Source: Rossellomorea orangium
GTDB lineage: Bacteria > Bacillota > Bacilli > Bacillales > Bacillaceae_B
NCBI RefSeq assembly: GCF_019334305.1
Contig: NZ_JAHWGH010000014.1
Location: 653,626 to 717,625 of the forward strand
Direction of reading: 5' to 3'
DNA length: 64,000 nt
Position 1 is the stretch's first letter. The number at the start of each line of letters is the position of its first letter. A model generated the notes under the pieces. It saw only the letters and a list, made by a program, of their open reading frames with translations, made no database searches and had not been told where the DNA came from. Shown piece after piece: positions 32,243 to 40,738 of this stretch. The position numbers and the translations under genes were made by a program.

Positions 32243-33892
32243 TTATTTCTTTTTATAGAGAATCCTTGATAATACGAGCCCGATCACACCGATCGGAATC
32301 AGGATCATGGCACGGATCGTGAAGTCCAGGAATACAAGATCGGCAAGGAAAAATTTCACTAAGGCAAGAGCCAGGAAGCTGATCCCCACCCAGCGGTAGA
32401 ACACATCCTTCCTGCTTTCCCCGTAGATGAGATAGCCGATGGACAGTGATGCGATCGCAACCGTGAAGGCCGTCGTCCGAGGTGTGTACTCCCAGCCGAT
32501 GACGATGAAATCCGTCAAGCGCAGGACAAAGAACATGACGAGACCGGTCAGAAAGACTTTTACCGTGGTCGTTGGAACATTCAAGAAAGAAGAGTCCTCT
32601 TTGTTAAAACGGGAGAACAGGTATACATAAGTAAATGCAAAGATGAAAATCGGCAATTCCACACTGAAGAAATCCTCCGACGCACTGGTCATCATCCCCA
32701 AGAAAGAAAACATCATTAAGAGAAATGAACCGGCAAGGCTGACATAACTTTCCCTTCTACCCGCAAGCCACAACAGGGCATTCGCCTCGATCGCAACCAG
32801 CACAAAGCGCCAATCGTATTCAAACCATTCAAATAAGAAAAGCAGCACATGCAGGAATCCAAGGACAAGCAGGACATCCTTCGTCCGCTTCTTCTCCTTT
32901 GGTTCAATGAAGGAAACCCCGATATACACAGCTGCGAACGCCACATAGTAAAGAAGGGGAATCTCTGCATAAATGTCATTCAACAATCCAAGAAGAATGA
33001 AGCTGCCTGTCACGAGGGCCGGAATCATCTCGGCACTCACCCGTTCATCCCGATTAAGGACAATCAGCAACAGAATGTACGCATGCTGAATCGCAAACGG
33101 GATCAGTACGGTCAATGTGATCTCCCCAACTCCAAAGGCCGCAAAGAAGAACAGGGAAAAATAGAGTAAATAATAATGAATATTCCATGCTATCCGGTAT
33201 CTCTTCAACGTGCTGAACGTCATCAACACGAAGAACAGCACAAGCTCATAGCCGTAAAAAAGCCATTCATTCCGTTCGTCCCCTGCAAAGATGAACGGAA
33301 ACAGATAGGCTCCGGCCCCGATCAAGCAAAGGATCAACTGAGAACCGTGCTTATGAGATGCCCACAGCCCGACGGATATGATGACGATTAAAAATAGATT
33401 TGTGGTGACTCCTCCTATATAACCGTATAAGATGTTAGCCGAAAATAGTGTTATGATCGCAAGGACAATGCTTCCTGAAAGGAGAGTGATGGATAGTTTA
33501 CGCTGATCCCGGCTGTATTTCTCTCCTAATAGATACATCACGATACTGATCAGGGCACCGCTCAACACCCTTAACCCCGGCGTGACCCAGCCGTTTTGGG
33601 AAGCTGCCATGAATCCCCAGATGCTTCCTATTAATAGGACGAAAAGGAATACTTTTGGAAGCCAGCGCTCCACTGAAAAGTCAAATGGCTCTTTTTCTAT
33701 GGAGTGCTCCGTTTCGTTGGCAAGCACCTGCTTTTCTGGCGGCTCTGTGTAGACTTCTGCTTTTTGTATGACGGATGATTCGTTTTCACGCTTCGCCTGA
33801 ATCAGCTGCCTTTTTACGATATACAGTTCTTTTTCCAGAAAGCTGATTTTTTTCTCCAGTCGTTCAAATTCTTCTTTTTCCAATATCCCCAC
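32243..33892 (-). CDS. Polytopic membrane protein (DUF2339-like)
   Basis: A 549-residue protein. Residues 1-40 form a coiled coil (LEKKISFLEKELYIVKRQL), followed by a charged linker and then about 14-16 hydrophobic helices to the C-terminus with very short loops. This layout fits the DUF2339/DUF2157-type large membrane proteins of unknown function. It ends just upstream of the ABC-F promoter and reads the same way, but the promoter between them suggests separate control. Confidence 0.7.
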   Translation of the reverse strand: MGILEKEEFERLEKKISFLEKELYIVKRQLIQAKRENESSVIQKAEVYTEPPEKQVLANETEHSIEKEPFDFSVERWLPKVFLFVLLIGSIWGFMAASQNGWVTPGLRVLSGALISIVMYLLGEKYSRDQRKLSITLLSGSIVLAIITLFSANILYGYIGGVTTNLFLIVIISVGLWASHKHGSQLILCLIGAGAYLFPFIFAGDERNEWLFYGYELVLFFVLMTFSTLKRYRIAWNIHYYLLYFSLFFFAAFGVGEITLTVLIPFAIQHAYILLLIVLNRDERVSAEMIPALVTGSFILLGLLNDIYAEIPLLYYVAFAAVYIGVSFIEPKEKKRTKDVLLVLGFLHVLLFLFEWFEYDWRFVLVAIEANALLWLAGRRESYVSLAGSFLLMMFSFLGMMTSASEDFFSVELPIFIFAFTYVYLFSRFNKEDSSFLNVPTTTVKVFLTGLVMFFVLRLTDFIVIGWEYTPRTTAFTVAIASLSIGYLIYGESRKDVFYRWVGISFLALALVKFFLADLVFLDFTIRAMILIPIGVIGLVLSRILYKKK

Positions 33893-33951
33893 CCCCTTAC
33901 TTCTATTTATACAGGAAGACTGGGATATTTTCCTTTATTTTTCAACCAAAC

Positions 33952-33984
33952 GAAAAAACTCCACCCTTTTATATAAGGTGGAGT
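33952..33984 (-). terminator. Terminator after the YitT-family gene
   Basis: ACTCCACC / GGTGGAGT stem with six Ts on the minus strand. Confidence 0.88.
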
Positions 33985-33989
33985 CTCTT

Positions 33990-34838
33990 CTATGCTAATC
34001 GTTTAAAGTTTTGACCAAGAATTTCGTTCATGGTGTGAACCGTGATGAATGCACGGTTATCCACCTGAGTGATGAATCCTTTCAGCTTTGAGAAGTCCTT
34101 GCGACCAAGAATCGTCGTGATGACTTCTTTCTCGTCGGACGTGAAAGCCCCTGTAGCTGTATGAATCGTCGCACCCTTCCCAAGTTCATGAACGATATAG
34201 GATTTGATTTCATCGCTGTAACGGCTGATGATGACAATCTCCTTATTCGAATTGAATTGCTGCAATGCATAATCTATGACAAGTCCATTCAGGATGACAC
34301 CGAAGAATGCATACATACCGACTTGAGGACCGAACAGGACTGCCGATGACAGTGCGATGGATAGATCCGCCAACAGTACGCCGCGGCCCACATCTATATT
34401 GAAATATTTATTAAAGATCAAGGCGATGATATCCGTTCCACCTGTTGATGCCTGCTGGTTGAACACGATGGCCATACCGGTTGCGGCAATGCACTGACCA
34501 ATGATCAATTGAATCAAGATATCATTGCTAAGTGGCGCGCTCATTGGAGCAAATCTCTCTAATAACCAGACATAGAATGAAAGGGCAAAGCTCGCGTAAA
34601 TCGTTTTTGCGCCGAAATTAAAGCCGAGAAAGATCACACCGACGATAAACAGAATCACATTGATGATAATCATGAACAAACCAAGAGACATTCCTGGAAA
34701 CAGATCGTTCATGATGATCGACAATCCACTGACTCCCCCTGTCGCTAAATTATTAGGCGATAAGAAAAAATGGACATTCACCGAAACTAAAAATGCACCC
34801 AGATTCATCATTAAGAAGGAAAATATTCTTTGTCGCAT
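33990..34838 (-). CDS. YitT-family membrane protein (DUF161 + DUF2179)
   Basis: A 282-residue protein with about five or six N-terminal helices (FLSPNNLATGGVSGLSII, QQASTGGTDIIALIFNKYF) and a C-terminal soluble DUF2179 domain (SDEIKSYIVHELGKGATIHTATGAFTSDEKEVI). The ATG at 34838 is chosen because AAAGGAGG precedes it; a longer in-frame ORF to 34913 adds only basic residues. The family is common and mostly uncharacterised in bacilli; the C-terminal domain is thought to bind a ligand. Confidence 0.9.
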   Translation of the reverse strand: MRQRIFSFLMMNLGAFLVSVNVHFFLSPNNLATGGVSGLSIIMNDLFPGMSLGLFMIIINVILFIVGVIFLGFNFGAKTIYASFALSFYVWLLERFAPMSAPLSNDILIQLIIGQCIAATGMAIVFNQQASTGGTDIIALIFNKYFNIDVGRGVLLADLSIALSSAVLFGPQVGMYAFFGVILNGLVIDYALQQFNSNKEIVIISRYSDEIKSYIVHELGKGATIHTATGAFTSDEKEVITTILGRKDFSKLKGFITQVDNRAFITVHTMNEILGQNFKRLA

Positions 34839-35236
34839 CACCGCAACCTCCTTTTTCTTTAAGATTTTTTTGGTTTTCCGTAAATGGTTGAACAACGGGA
34901 TTATAAAGCCCATAAAGACCCTTTGTAAAGGGAATCCGGTTAAAAAAATAAGGTTTAATAATTGTGAAAATTGGAAGGGTTTGCAGATGGGGTGGGTGTA
35001 GACACCCGGTTAGGATAAGAAAGGGAGTTATTGTTGATTTTTATACAAGATGATTCCATTTTCTAGAGAAATGATGACATCATACTTAGAGGAGAATTGT
35101 TTTTTCAATTAATGGTGAATTGAACCGGAATCTTTCAGTATCCAGCGGAAAACACATCTATTCCAGCTGATTTGATGCAAGATACAGCCGTTTCAATGAT
35201 TATTTCAGCCAATAAACAATAATTACCATTCAACAA
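34839..35236. other. About 400-bp intergenic region without a recognised gene
   Basis: AT-rich. It contains a short hairpin, GGGTGTAGACACCC, near 34996. No ORF with a ribosome binding site, no known riboswitch and no repeat family member was recognised. Confidence 0.5.
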
Positions 35237-35240
35237 AAAA

Positions 35241-35270
35241 AAGAAACGATTCCTTCCAAGGAATCGTCTC
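35241..35270 (-). terminator. Terminator after queF
   Basis: CGATTCCTT / AAGGAATCG stem with a T-rich tail on the minus strand. Confidence 0.9.
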
Positions 35271-35277
35271 TTCTAGC

Positions 35278-35775
35278 TTATCGGTTATCAATTTTCTCCG
35301 GATACAAATCATGATTCATCAAACGATGATCGGCCATCGTTTCGTATTTCGTACCTGGCTTTCCATAGTTGCAGTACGGATCGATGCTGATTCCGCCACG
35401 CGGGGTGAATTTACCCCATACTTCGATATAGCGCGGATCCATCAATTCGATGAGATCATTCATGATGATGTTCATGCAGTCTTCGTGGAAATCCCCGTGA
35501 TTACGGAAGCTGAACAGGTACAGTTTGAGTGATTTGCTTTCGACCATCTTTTCACCAGGGATATAGCTGATGTAGATGGTAGCAAAATCCGGCTGACCGG
35601 TCTTCGGACACAGGCTCGTGAATTCCGGGCAATTGAATTTCACGAAATAGTCCCGATTCGGGTGCTTGTTGTCGAATGCCTCCAGGATATGGGGCGCATA
35701 CTCGAATAAGTAATTTGTCCCTTGATTCCCTAATAATGATAAATCTGTTAAATCTTCGTCTTTACGTCCAGACAT
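35278..35775 (-). CDS. queF: NADPH-dependent 7-cyano-7-deazaguanine reductase QueF
   Basis: A 165-residue unimodular QueF reducing preQ0 to preQ1 in queuosine biosynthesis. The catalytic Cys56 lies in [13 protein letters not shown], with Asp63 following. The NADPH motif [16 protein letters not shown] and FHEDC are intact. GGAGG precedes the ATG. It stands alone rather than in a queCDEF operon. The 334-bp upstream region has paired segments (ACTTGG...CCAAGT) but does not match the preQ1 riboswitch consensus. Confidence 0.96.
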   Translation of the reverse strand: MSGRKDEDLTDLSLLGNQGTNYLFEYAPHILEAFDNKHPNRDYFVKFNCPEFTSLCPKTGQPDFATIYISYIPGEKMVESKSLKLYLFSFRNHGDFHEDCMNIIMNDLIELMDPRYIEVWGKFTPRGGISIDPYCNYGKPGTKYETMADHRLMNHDLYPEKIDNR

Positions 35776-36109
35776 GTAAAAATCCTCCTCTTCATAGTGA
35801 CACGAATGAAGGAGGACATAGCATTAGCCTAAGAATCGACGGAACAGGCAGGAAAATTGCAAAATATGTTGAATCCTGTTACGCTTAAAGGATAACTTGG
35901 CACAGATTAGTCCAAGTCAGATTCATAGTACCATAGTTTTTTATAGAGGGTTAATGCTATGAACCTCTCTCAGTTAACCCAGTGACACATTGGTGTTATA
36001 GAGGTAATAATAAATAAGAATTTTGCGAAAGTCAATCCAATTTCCAGAAGGAATTTCGATTAAATTCATTGAATATATTAAATGGTATTTTTGCTAGGAG
36101 TGATCGTAA
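35776..36109. other. Divergent intergenic region, queF and B12-binding gene
   Basis: It carries both promoter regions and, on the minus strand, imperfect hairpins at about 35870-35925. No gene or known RNA class was recognised. Confidence 0.45.
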
Positions 36110-36760
36110 ATGAATCAACTGGTAAAGGCTTTCACCAAGTCTATTCTCGAGGGAGACGTGCATTCATTATTGGAATTGCATTCCTCTTCCATTCACTCAA
36201 AAATAGATAACTTTACTTTTTACGAGAAAATCATTAAACCTTCTATGTATAGAATAGGTGACCTTTGGGAGAAAAATCAAATTACCGTTGCAGATGAGCA
36301 TCTGGCCACTGCAACCCTTAAATATTTGCTTGCTACTGTTTTTACCCATCAGGAAGCTTTTGAAAACCACCCGAAAGCCCTTTTATTCTGTATAGAGGGC
36401 GAGCATCACAGTCTGGGGCTCGAACTTGCAAACGAAGTATTCAAGGAGAAGCAATGGAATACCCGCTACCTGGGCTCCAATGTCCCTGTCAAGGATGCAC
36501 TGGCTTTCATCAGTGCATGGGAACCCGATGCCATCGGGATCTCCATCGGTATGACGACTGAACTGACTAGGTTAAAAGAGTGTATAGAAGAAATCAGATC
36601 TCATCATGAAGAGGTTGAAATACTCGTTGGCGGCAGATTGATTTCCAACTATTCCCTTGATTTTCTGGATAAATTCAAGGTGACCAGCTTTCACGATTTG
36701 TTGGAGCTAAATGAATATCTGACCGATATGTCCGACGGGCTTGTTTCCCTAAAGGGCTAA
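36110..36760 (+). CDS. Standalone cobalamin-binding (CarH/LitR-like) sensor domain protein
   Basis: A 216-residue protein. The N-terminal helical cap (1-85) contains W53-x9-E63-H64, the Wx9EH signature of adenosylcobalamin photoreceptors CarH/LitR. The Rossmann part (88-205) has E98-x-H100-x2-G103 with the expected Co-ligating His, then LGSNVP, SIGM and VGGRLI as in B12-binding domains. The MerR-type DNA-binding domain of CarH is absent, so output must go through a partner, perhaps the PAS protein encoded 124 bp downstream. AGGAG precedes the ATG. Light or B12 sensing is inferred. Confidence 0.85.
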   Translation: MNQLVKAFTKSILEGDVHSLLELHSSSIHSKIDNFTFYEKIIKPSMYRIGDLWEKNQITVADEHLATATLKYLLATVFTHQEAFENHPKALLFCIEGEHHSLGLELANEVFKEKQWNTRYLGSNVPVKDALAFISAWEPDAIGISIGMTTELTRLKECIEEIRSHHEEVEILVGGRLISNYSLDFLDKFKVTSFHDLLELNEYLTDMSDGLVSLKG

Positions 36761-36883
36761 CTCATTAACCATCATCAACCGAACAAAATGAGGTTCTACA
36801 GATTGTTAACCCACATGGTAATTTCGTCTTTTGTGGCGACATAGGGCAATGACGTCCGGAATCTTTCACAAAGGAGTGATCAT

Positions 36884-37381
36884 GTGGAAAACTTACATTT
36901 ATGCCCTATCCCCTACCTATTACTGGATAGGCAGTTTAATTTAATAGATGCTTCTAATTCAGGCTATGATTTTTTAATGCCAGGTGAAAATTTCATGTCC
37001 ATTGTAGAAGAAGAAAGTTCACCGAAATTTGCCCGCATCATCCATAAACATACCCAGGGTGAAATGGAACTGAATTTGAAGAAGAACGATTCTTTTGAGC
37101 TTTTCGACCTCTTCTTTCAGTTTTCAGACCTGCAACAGTATTTTCATGTAGCCATCATTGCAAAGGACAACCAGTATAAAAAGGTGTCAGAGCAAATGAA
37201 CGGCTTGTTCGACCTTATGGGTAAGTCCACTTATCCAAGAAAAGAACCGAACCTCACAGAAGTACTAGCGAAAGTTTCTTCATTATATTTAAAACTTGCC
37301 AACACATCTGATTGGAATCGACAAGAAGTTATGGATAAAATAAAAGAGATAGAACATCACATTCAACAAAATGTGAAATAA
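36884..37381 (+). CDS. PAS-like domain protein
   Basis: A 165-residue soluble protein. The N-terminal half (PIPYLLLDRQFNLIDASNSG, ELNLKKNDSFELFDLFFQFS, YFHVAIIAKDN) reads as a PAS fold; the C-terminal half is helical. No kinase, HTH, STAS or cyclase domain is present. The GTG at 36884 follows AAAGGAG with a 7-bp spacer. It lies between the B12-binding gene and carbonic anhydrase, same strand, likely one transcription unit. Confidence 0.65.
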   Translation: MENLHLCPIPYLLLDRQFNLIDASNSGYDFLMPGENFMSIVEEESSPKFARIIHKHTQGEMELNLKKNDSFELFDLFFQFSDLQQYFHVAIIAKDNQYKKVSEQMNGLFDLMGKSTYPRKEPNLTEVLAKVSSLYLKLANTSDWNRQEVMDKIKEIEHHIQQNVK

Positions 37382-37404
37382 CTTTATTTTATAGGAGAGA
37401 CGAT

Positions 37405-37962
37405 ATGACTTTATTAACGAACATACTTGATTACAACAAACAATTTGTAGAAGAACATTCGTATGAGGAGTACCGGACAACCAAGTTCCCGGACAAGCGC
37501 CTAGTGATTCTTACTTGTATGGATACTCGTTTAGTAGAGCTATTACCTAAGTCTATGAACATGAAAAACGGGGATGTAAAGGTCGTCAAAAATGCAGGCG
37601 CCATCGTAAGCCACCCGTTCGGAAGTATCATGCGCAGCCTGCTCGTGGCAGTCTACGAACTACAGGCAGACGAAGTGATTGTGATTGGTCACCACGACTG
37701 CGGCATGAGCGCCATCAACAGCGATCAAATCCTGAGCAAAATGAAGGACCGCGGGATTACGGAAGATACTCTCGACACCGTCAATTACTCAGGAATCGAT
37801 CTTCACGACTGGCTGAAAGGCTTCAACTCCGTACAGGAAAGCGTCGCCCACAGTGTCGACATGATCAAGAACCATCCGTTGATGGATAAAAAGATCCCTG
37901 TCCACGGGCTTGTCATCAGTCCAGAAACAGGGAAGTTGGATCTTGTTGTAGAAGGGTATTGA
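37405..37962 (+). CDS. Beta-class carbonic anhydrase
   Basis: A 185-residue enzyme interconverting CO2 and bicarbonate. Zinc-site residues are C38 with D40/R42 (TCMDTR) and H96/C99 (GHHDCG). NAGAIVSHPFGSIMRSLL follows the family. It resembles Bacillus YtiB-type anhydrases. AGGAGA precedes the ATG; 23 bp separate it from the PAS gene. A very strong terminator follows. Confidence 0.94.
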   Translation: MTLLTNILDYNKQFVEEHSYEEYRTTKFPDKRLVILTCMDTRLVELLPKSMNMKNGDVKVVKNAGAIVSHPFGSIMRSLLVAVYELQADEVIVIGHHDCGMSAINSDQILSKMKDRGITEDTLDTVNYSGIDLHDWLKGFNSVQESVAHSVDMIKNHPLMDKKIPVHGLVISPETGKLDLVVEGY

Positions 37963-38008
37963 GAAGAAAAGCGGAGGCGGCTTGAGTAGCCCCGACAAGC
38001 ATAACTAT

Positions 38009-38047
38009 AAAAACCCCCTGCAGGCGTTACGCCTGCAGGGGGTTTTT
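38009..38047 (+). terminator. Intrinsic terminator after carbonic anhydrase
   Basis: ACCCCCTGCAGGCGT / CGCCTGCAGGGGGT, stem of about 15 bp, and TTTTT. Confidence 0.95.
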
Positions 38048-38057
38048 AATTACTCAG

Positions 38058-38143
38058 AGGGACGGACCTCCAAAATCACCACTATTTAACTCAACATTCC
38101 TATTATATCAATGTTCCTGAACTTAAATCAGAGGTCCGTCCCT
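38058..38143. repeat. AGGGACGGACCT inverted-repeat element, 86 bp
   Basis: AGGGACGGACCT (38058-38069) and AGGTCCGTCCCT (38132-38143) enclose 62 AT-rich bases. The right arm overlaps the last codons of the next minus-strand gene. Confidence 0.88.
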
Positions 38144-38850
38144 CCAGATAAACCCTTCAGTTCTTTCAGGGTCGGCATTTTTTCCATTTCGTCTTCGGTT
38201 ACGTGGTCCCATTCAATTCCAGATGGTTTTGGGTATGGGGTGTGGGTTTCGGTGATGCCTTTTTCTGTGATGATCCAGTCGACTGCGAGGTCGTAGGAGT
38301 CTCTTGGGATGTCGTCTTCTACCAGCTGTTCACTATTGATCGTCGTGATCACCGGCACGGGCTTGTTCCCGATTTCACGGAGAATGGCGTATTCACGATC
38401 GGCATATCCCTCTCCCTTCCCTAGCCTTCTTCCGTCGGGATGGATGGCCACGGACCCCACAACGATGAGATCGATGCTTGGGACATCAGTTAAAGGGACG
38501 ACTTTCCCATATGTATTCATATGCTTGATGCTCGCTGCTTTTCTTTCCTCTCCAGCCGGGACCCATTCAGGCTTGATCATGACGAATCCATCCTTCAAGC
38601 GAGGTGTGGGAATAAGAAGGGTTTTTCTGTCTTTCAGTATCGCTGCCCTGAGTGGAAGCTGAGGGGCATCCGGATTCACTTTCACTACGCTGGCAGATTT
38701 ATAAATATCCATACTTTGAACAAATGATGCTGCTTTCTCGGCCCCTTTAACATTCGGGATCCTCCCCACTAATGGGAAAGGAAACCTGCCAAGCTTCTCT
38801 TCTGTCAGACGGTTCCATACTTTATGCCTTATTTCATCTTTCACACTCAT
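38128..38850 (-). CDS. 5-formyltetrahydrofolate cyclo-ligase-family protein
   Basis: A 240-residue protein of the MTHFS/NagB-like superfamily (MTHFSD-like subgroup). Family elements are LRAAILKDRKTLLIPTPRL, a central VPSIDLIVVGSVAIHPDGRRLGKGEGYADREYA, which holds the conserved R-LGKG-GY-DR, and a C-terminal ITEKGITETHTPYP. Activity on 5-formyl-THF is not certain for this subgroup. Its last five residues (GGTDL) are encoded by a repeat element arm, suggesting the element altered the C-terminus. Confidence 0.75.
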   Translation of the reverse strand: MSVKDEIRHKVWNRLTEEKLGRFPFPLVGRIPNVKGAEKAASFVQSMDIYKSASVVKVNPDAPQLPLRAAILKDRKTLLIPTPRLKDGFVMIKPEWVPAGEERKAASIKHMNTYGKVVPLTDVPSIDLIVVGSVAIHPDGRRLGKGEGYADREYAILREIGNKPVPVITTINSEQLVEDDIPRDSYDLAVDWIITEKGITETHTPYPKPSGIEWDHVTEDEMEKMPTLKELKGLSGGTDL

Positions 38851-38949
38851 TACTTTTTCCTCCCCCTTTTTTCAAAAAACCTGGAAACAGGTACTATTTT
38901 ACTATACAATGAAAACTGGTCAAAATTACCTTATATGGAGGTGAATAAC

Positions 38950-39402
38950 ATGTCAATTTATGGACTATTGGTTCTTGTCCACGTTGTGGCTGCAGTTGCT
39001 GGACTTGGTGCAAGCTTCTCTATGCCCGTCGTGATGAGAACACCCGAAACGTCACACCAGGCGAGATTCTCTTTGGAGCTTAGCAAGAAAATAGAAGTGT
39101 TTGCAAAGGTCGGCAGTATCGTTTTACTAATCACTGGACTCATTATGGGTATCCTGAACCCTTATTTATTCAAAGCCGGTTGGTATATTGCATCCATCGT
39201 GATTTATATCGGTGTACAATTCATCGTTGCCGGAATCATGCCGAAAAAAGTGAAGCAGATGGCAGAAATCATCCATGCCCACGAAGGTGACGACGTCCCT
39301 GAATCTTATGGAAAAATCAACTCAGAATTAAAACCTTTCAATATCATTATACATAGTGCTGCTATTATTCTTATTATCTTAATGTCTATCAAACCGTTTT
39401 AA
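38950..39402 (+). CDS. DUF2269-family integral membrane protein
   Basis: A 150-residue protein with four hydrophobic helices (YGLLVLVHVVAAVAGLGASF, VGSIVLLITGLIMGIL, YIASIVIYIGVQFIVAGIM, IIIHSAAIILIILMSI) and a conserved His in the first helix, typical of DUF2269. The ATG at 38950 follows TGGAGGTGA; longer in-frame starts have none. Monocistronic, terminator at 39412. Function unknown. Confidence 0.75.
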   Translation: MSIYGLLVLVHVVAAVAGLGASFSMPVVMRTPETSHQARFSLELSKKIEVFAKVGSIVLLITGLIMGILNPYLFKAGWYIASIVIYIGVQFIVAGIMPKKVKQMAEIIHAHEGDDVPESYGKINSELKPFNIIIHSAAIILIILMSIKPF

Positions 39403-39411
39403 TCTGAGTCA

Positions 39412-39442
39412 CCAGCCTGCTTGTATCGCAGGCTGGTTTTAT
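39412..39442 (+). terminator. Intrinsic terminator
   Basis: CCAGCCTGC / GCAGGCTGG stem and TTTTATT. Confidence 0.9.
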
Positions 39443-39502
39443 TATTGGCTTGAGGAAGAATCATAAAGCGTCCGCTCCATACTTTTACCATAATATGTAT
39501 TT

Positions 39503-39593
39503 TGACGCATAAACACTTAATAATGACGCAATTAATTCCAGAATGACGCAATCCCTTAAAAAATGACGCAATCACAACCTAGAATGACGCAAT
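39503..39593. repeat. Helically phased TGACGCAAT array 2
   Basis: Copies start at 39503 (TGACGCATA, degenerate), 39524, 39544, 39564 and 39585; spacings 21, 20, 20, 21, exactly as in the array at 8029-8119. Spacers differ between arrays. It lies in the 370-bp gap between the DUF2269 and acetyltransferase genes, which holds no other feature. Confidence 0.87.
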
Positions 39594-39772
39594 TATCTCT
39601 ATTTCCCCGACCTCATAGCTTAATTGCCCTTTGAAACCTTCACTCCTGAACTGTTTTTCCAATCCAAGCATCCTCTTTTTCAACTCTGACCCGATTTTCC
39701 CTTCTATATTGAACATCACCGGCATGTTCTGCCCCCATGCTCATACAATAGTGTATGTAAGGAGTGATTCGT

Positions 39773-40216
39773 ATGAAGATATCCCGCGCCCGCCTTTCAG
39801 ATTTGGAAGGACTTGTGGAACTGTTTAATGACTATCGTATGTTTTACCATCAAATGTCGGATAAGCCTGGGGCCAGGCAGTTTCTCGAGGACCGTCTGTC
39901 ACATGATGAGTCCGTCATCTTTGTCGCCATTCTGAATGGTGTCTATGTAGGGTTCACCCAACTTTATCCTTCTTACTCCTCCGTATATTTGGAACGGATT
40001 TGGAAGCTGAATGACCTTTATGTATCCTCTCATGCACGGAACCTGGGTGCCGGTCAGATGCTTCTGAAAGCAGCAAAAAAACATGGTGAACAAACGAATG
40101 CGAAATCACTCATTCTGGAAACAGACTGGGACAACGTGCAGGCACAAGCACTGTATGAAAGAAACGGCTATGAAAAGGATGACTCCGTGTACCATTACAC
40201 TCTTAACCTCAAATAG
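39773..40216 (+). CDS. GNAT-family N-acetyltransferase
   Basis: A 147-residue acetyltransferase with motif A LYVSSHARNLGAGQMLLKAAKKHG and motif B LETDWDNVQAQALYERNGYEKD. The ATG at 39773 follows AAGGAGTG; the in-frame GTG at 39764 is inside that site. A single repeat arm (AGGTCCGTCCC) begins 1 bp after the stop. Substrate unknown. Confidence 0.85.
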   Translation: MKISRARLSDLEGLVELFNDYRMFYHQMSDKPGARQFLEDRLSHDESVIFVAILNGVYVGFTQLYPSYSSVYLERIWKLNDLYVSSHARNLGAGQMLLKAAKKHGEQTNAKSLILETDWDNVQAQALYERNGYEKDDSVYHYTLNLK

Positions 40217-40217
40217 A

Positions 40218-40228
40218 AGGTCCGTCCC
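40218..40228. repeat. Single AGGTCCGTCCC unit
   Basis: One arm of the dispersed repeat family in the 32-bp gap between convergent genes. Confidence 0.75.
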
Positions 40229-40248
40229 CCGACGCACCTTCTTTTATT

Positions 40249-40566
40249 TTATATCCAAGACCCTCTGCATCTTGTCCTTCCACATCGCTCTTCCCTGCAC
40301 TTAACGCTCGTCTGAAGCTTCATGTATTGATAAAAAAGAAAAGCATGTCTTCCTTCCCGTGAACCGTGATCGATCTCTCTCTCCAGTTTCCTCATGAACA
40401 TCCGGTCACACTCACAGGTCGGACCGTACCGCTCATAGCACAGGTCGTGGGCTTTACACGCTGCATCCACCGAATTGATTGGCGCACCCGGACCGCTGCA
40501 TCCCGGTCCACACCATTTATATTCAGGGAAGATACATAATTTAGGCCCCGCATTGTTTTTTCTCAT
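40249..40566 (-). CDS. Small phospholipase A2-like protein
   Basis: A 105-residue, cysteine-rich protein. CGPGCSGPG (19-27) looks like the PLA2 calcium loop, and DAACKAHDLCYE places the catalytic His40-Asp41 pair as in secreted and parvovirus-type PLA2 folds. Eleven or so cysteines could form disulphides. No signal peptide is evident (MRKNNAGPKLCIFPEYKW), so export is unclear. The C-terminus is basic (RCGRTRCRGSW). Lipid hydrolysis is inferred. Confidence 0.75.
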   Translation of the reverse strand: MRKNNAGPKLCIFPEYKWCGPGCSGPGAPINSVDAACKAHDLCYERYGPTCECDRMFMRKLEREIDHGSREGRHAFLFYQYMKLQTSVKCREERCGRTRCRGSWI

Positions 40567-40738
40567 CGACTTCTTCCTTTCCGCTCATCTTCTGAACATT
40601 GATACGTTTTATTTCTAACATAAAGGGAAATACACTCTATGTAAGAAAATACAAGTACTATACTGTATGTATGTCAATCTGGTCAGGTTTGTCCTAATGC
40701 CTATCTAAGCGTAAAAGAAAATCTAGGAGGAATGAATA

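Noticed and set aside
34660..35001. 113-codon plus-strand ORF
   Set aside because: It is mostly antisense to the YitT-family gene and lacks a start signal.
34985..35030. GGGTGTAGACACCC hairpin as a riboswitch
   Set aside because: Only a short stem is present and no downstream gene starts nearby on that strand.
35776..35960. Possible preQ1 riboswitch upstream of queF
   Set aside because: I looked for the short preQ1-I pattern (CTA-rich loop and A-rich tail) and did not find it; the visible hairpins do not fit a known class.
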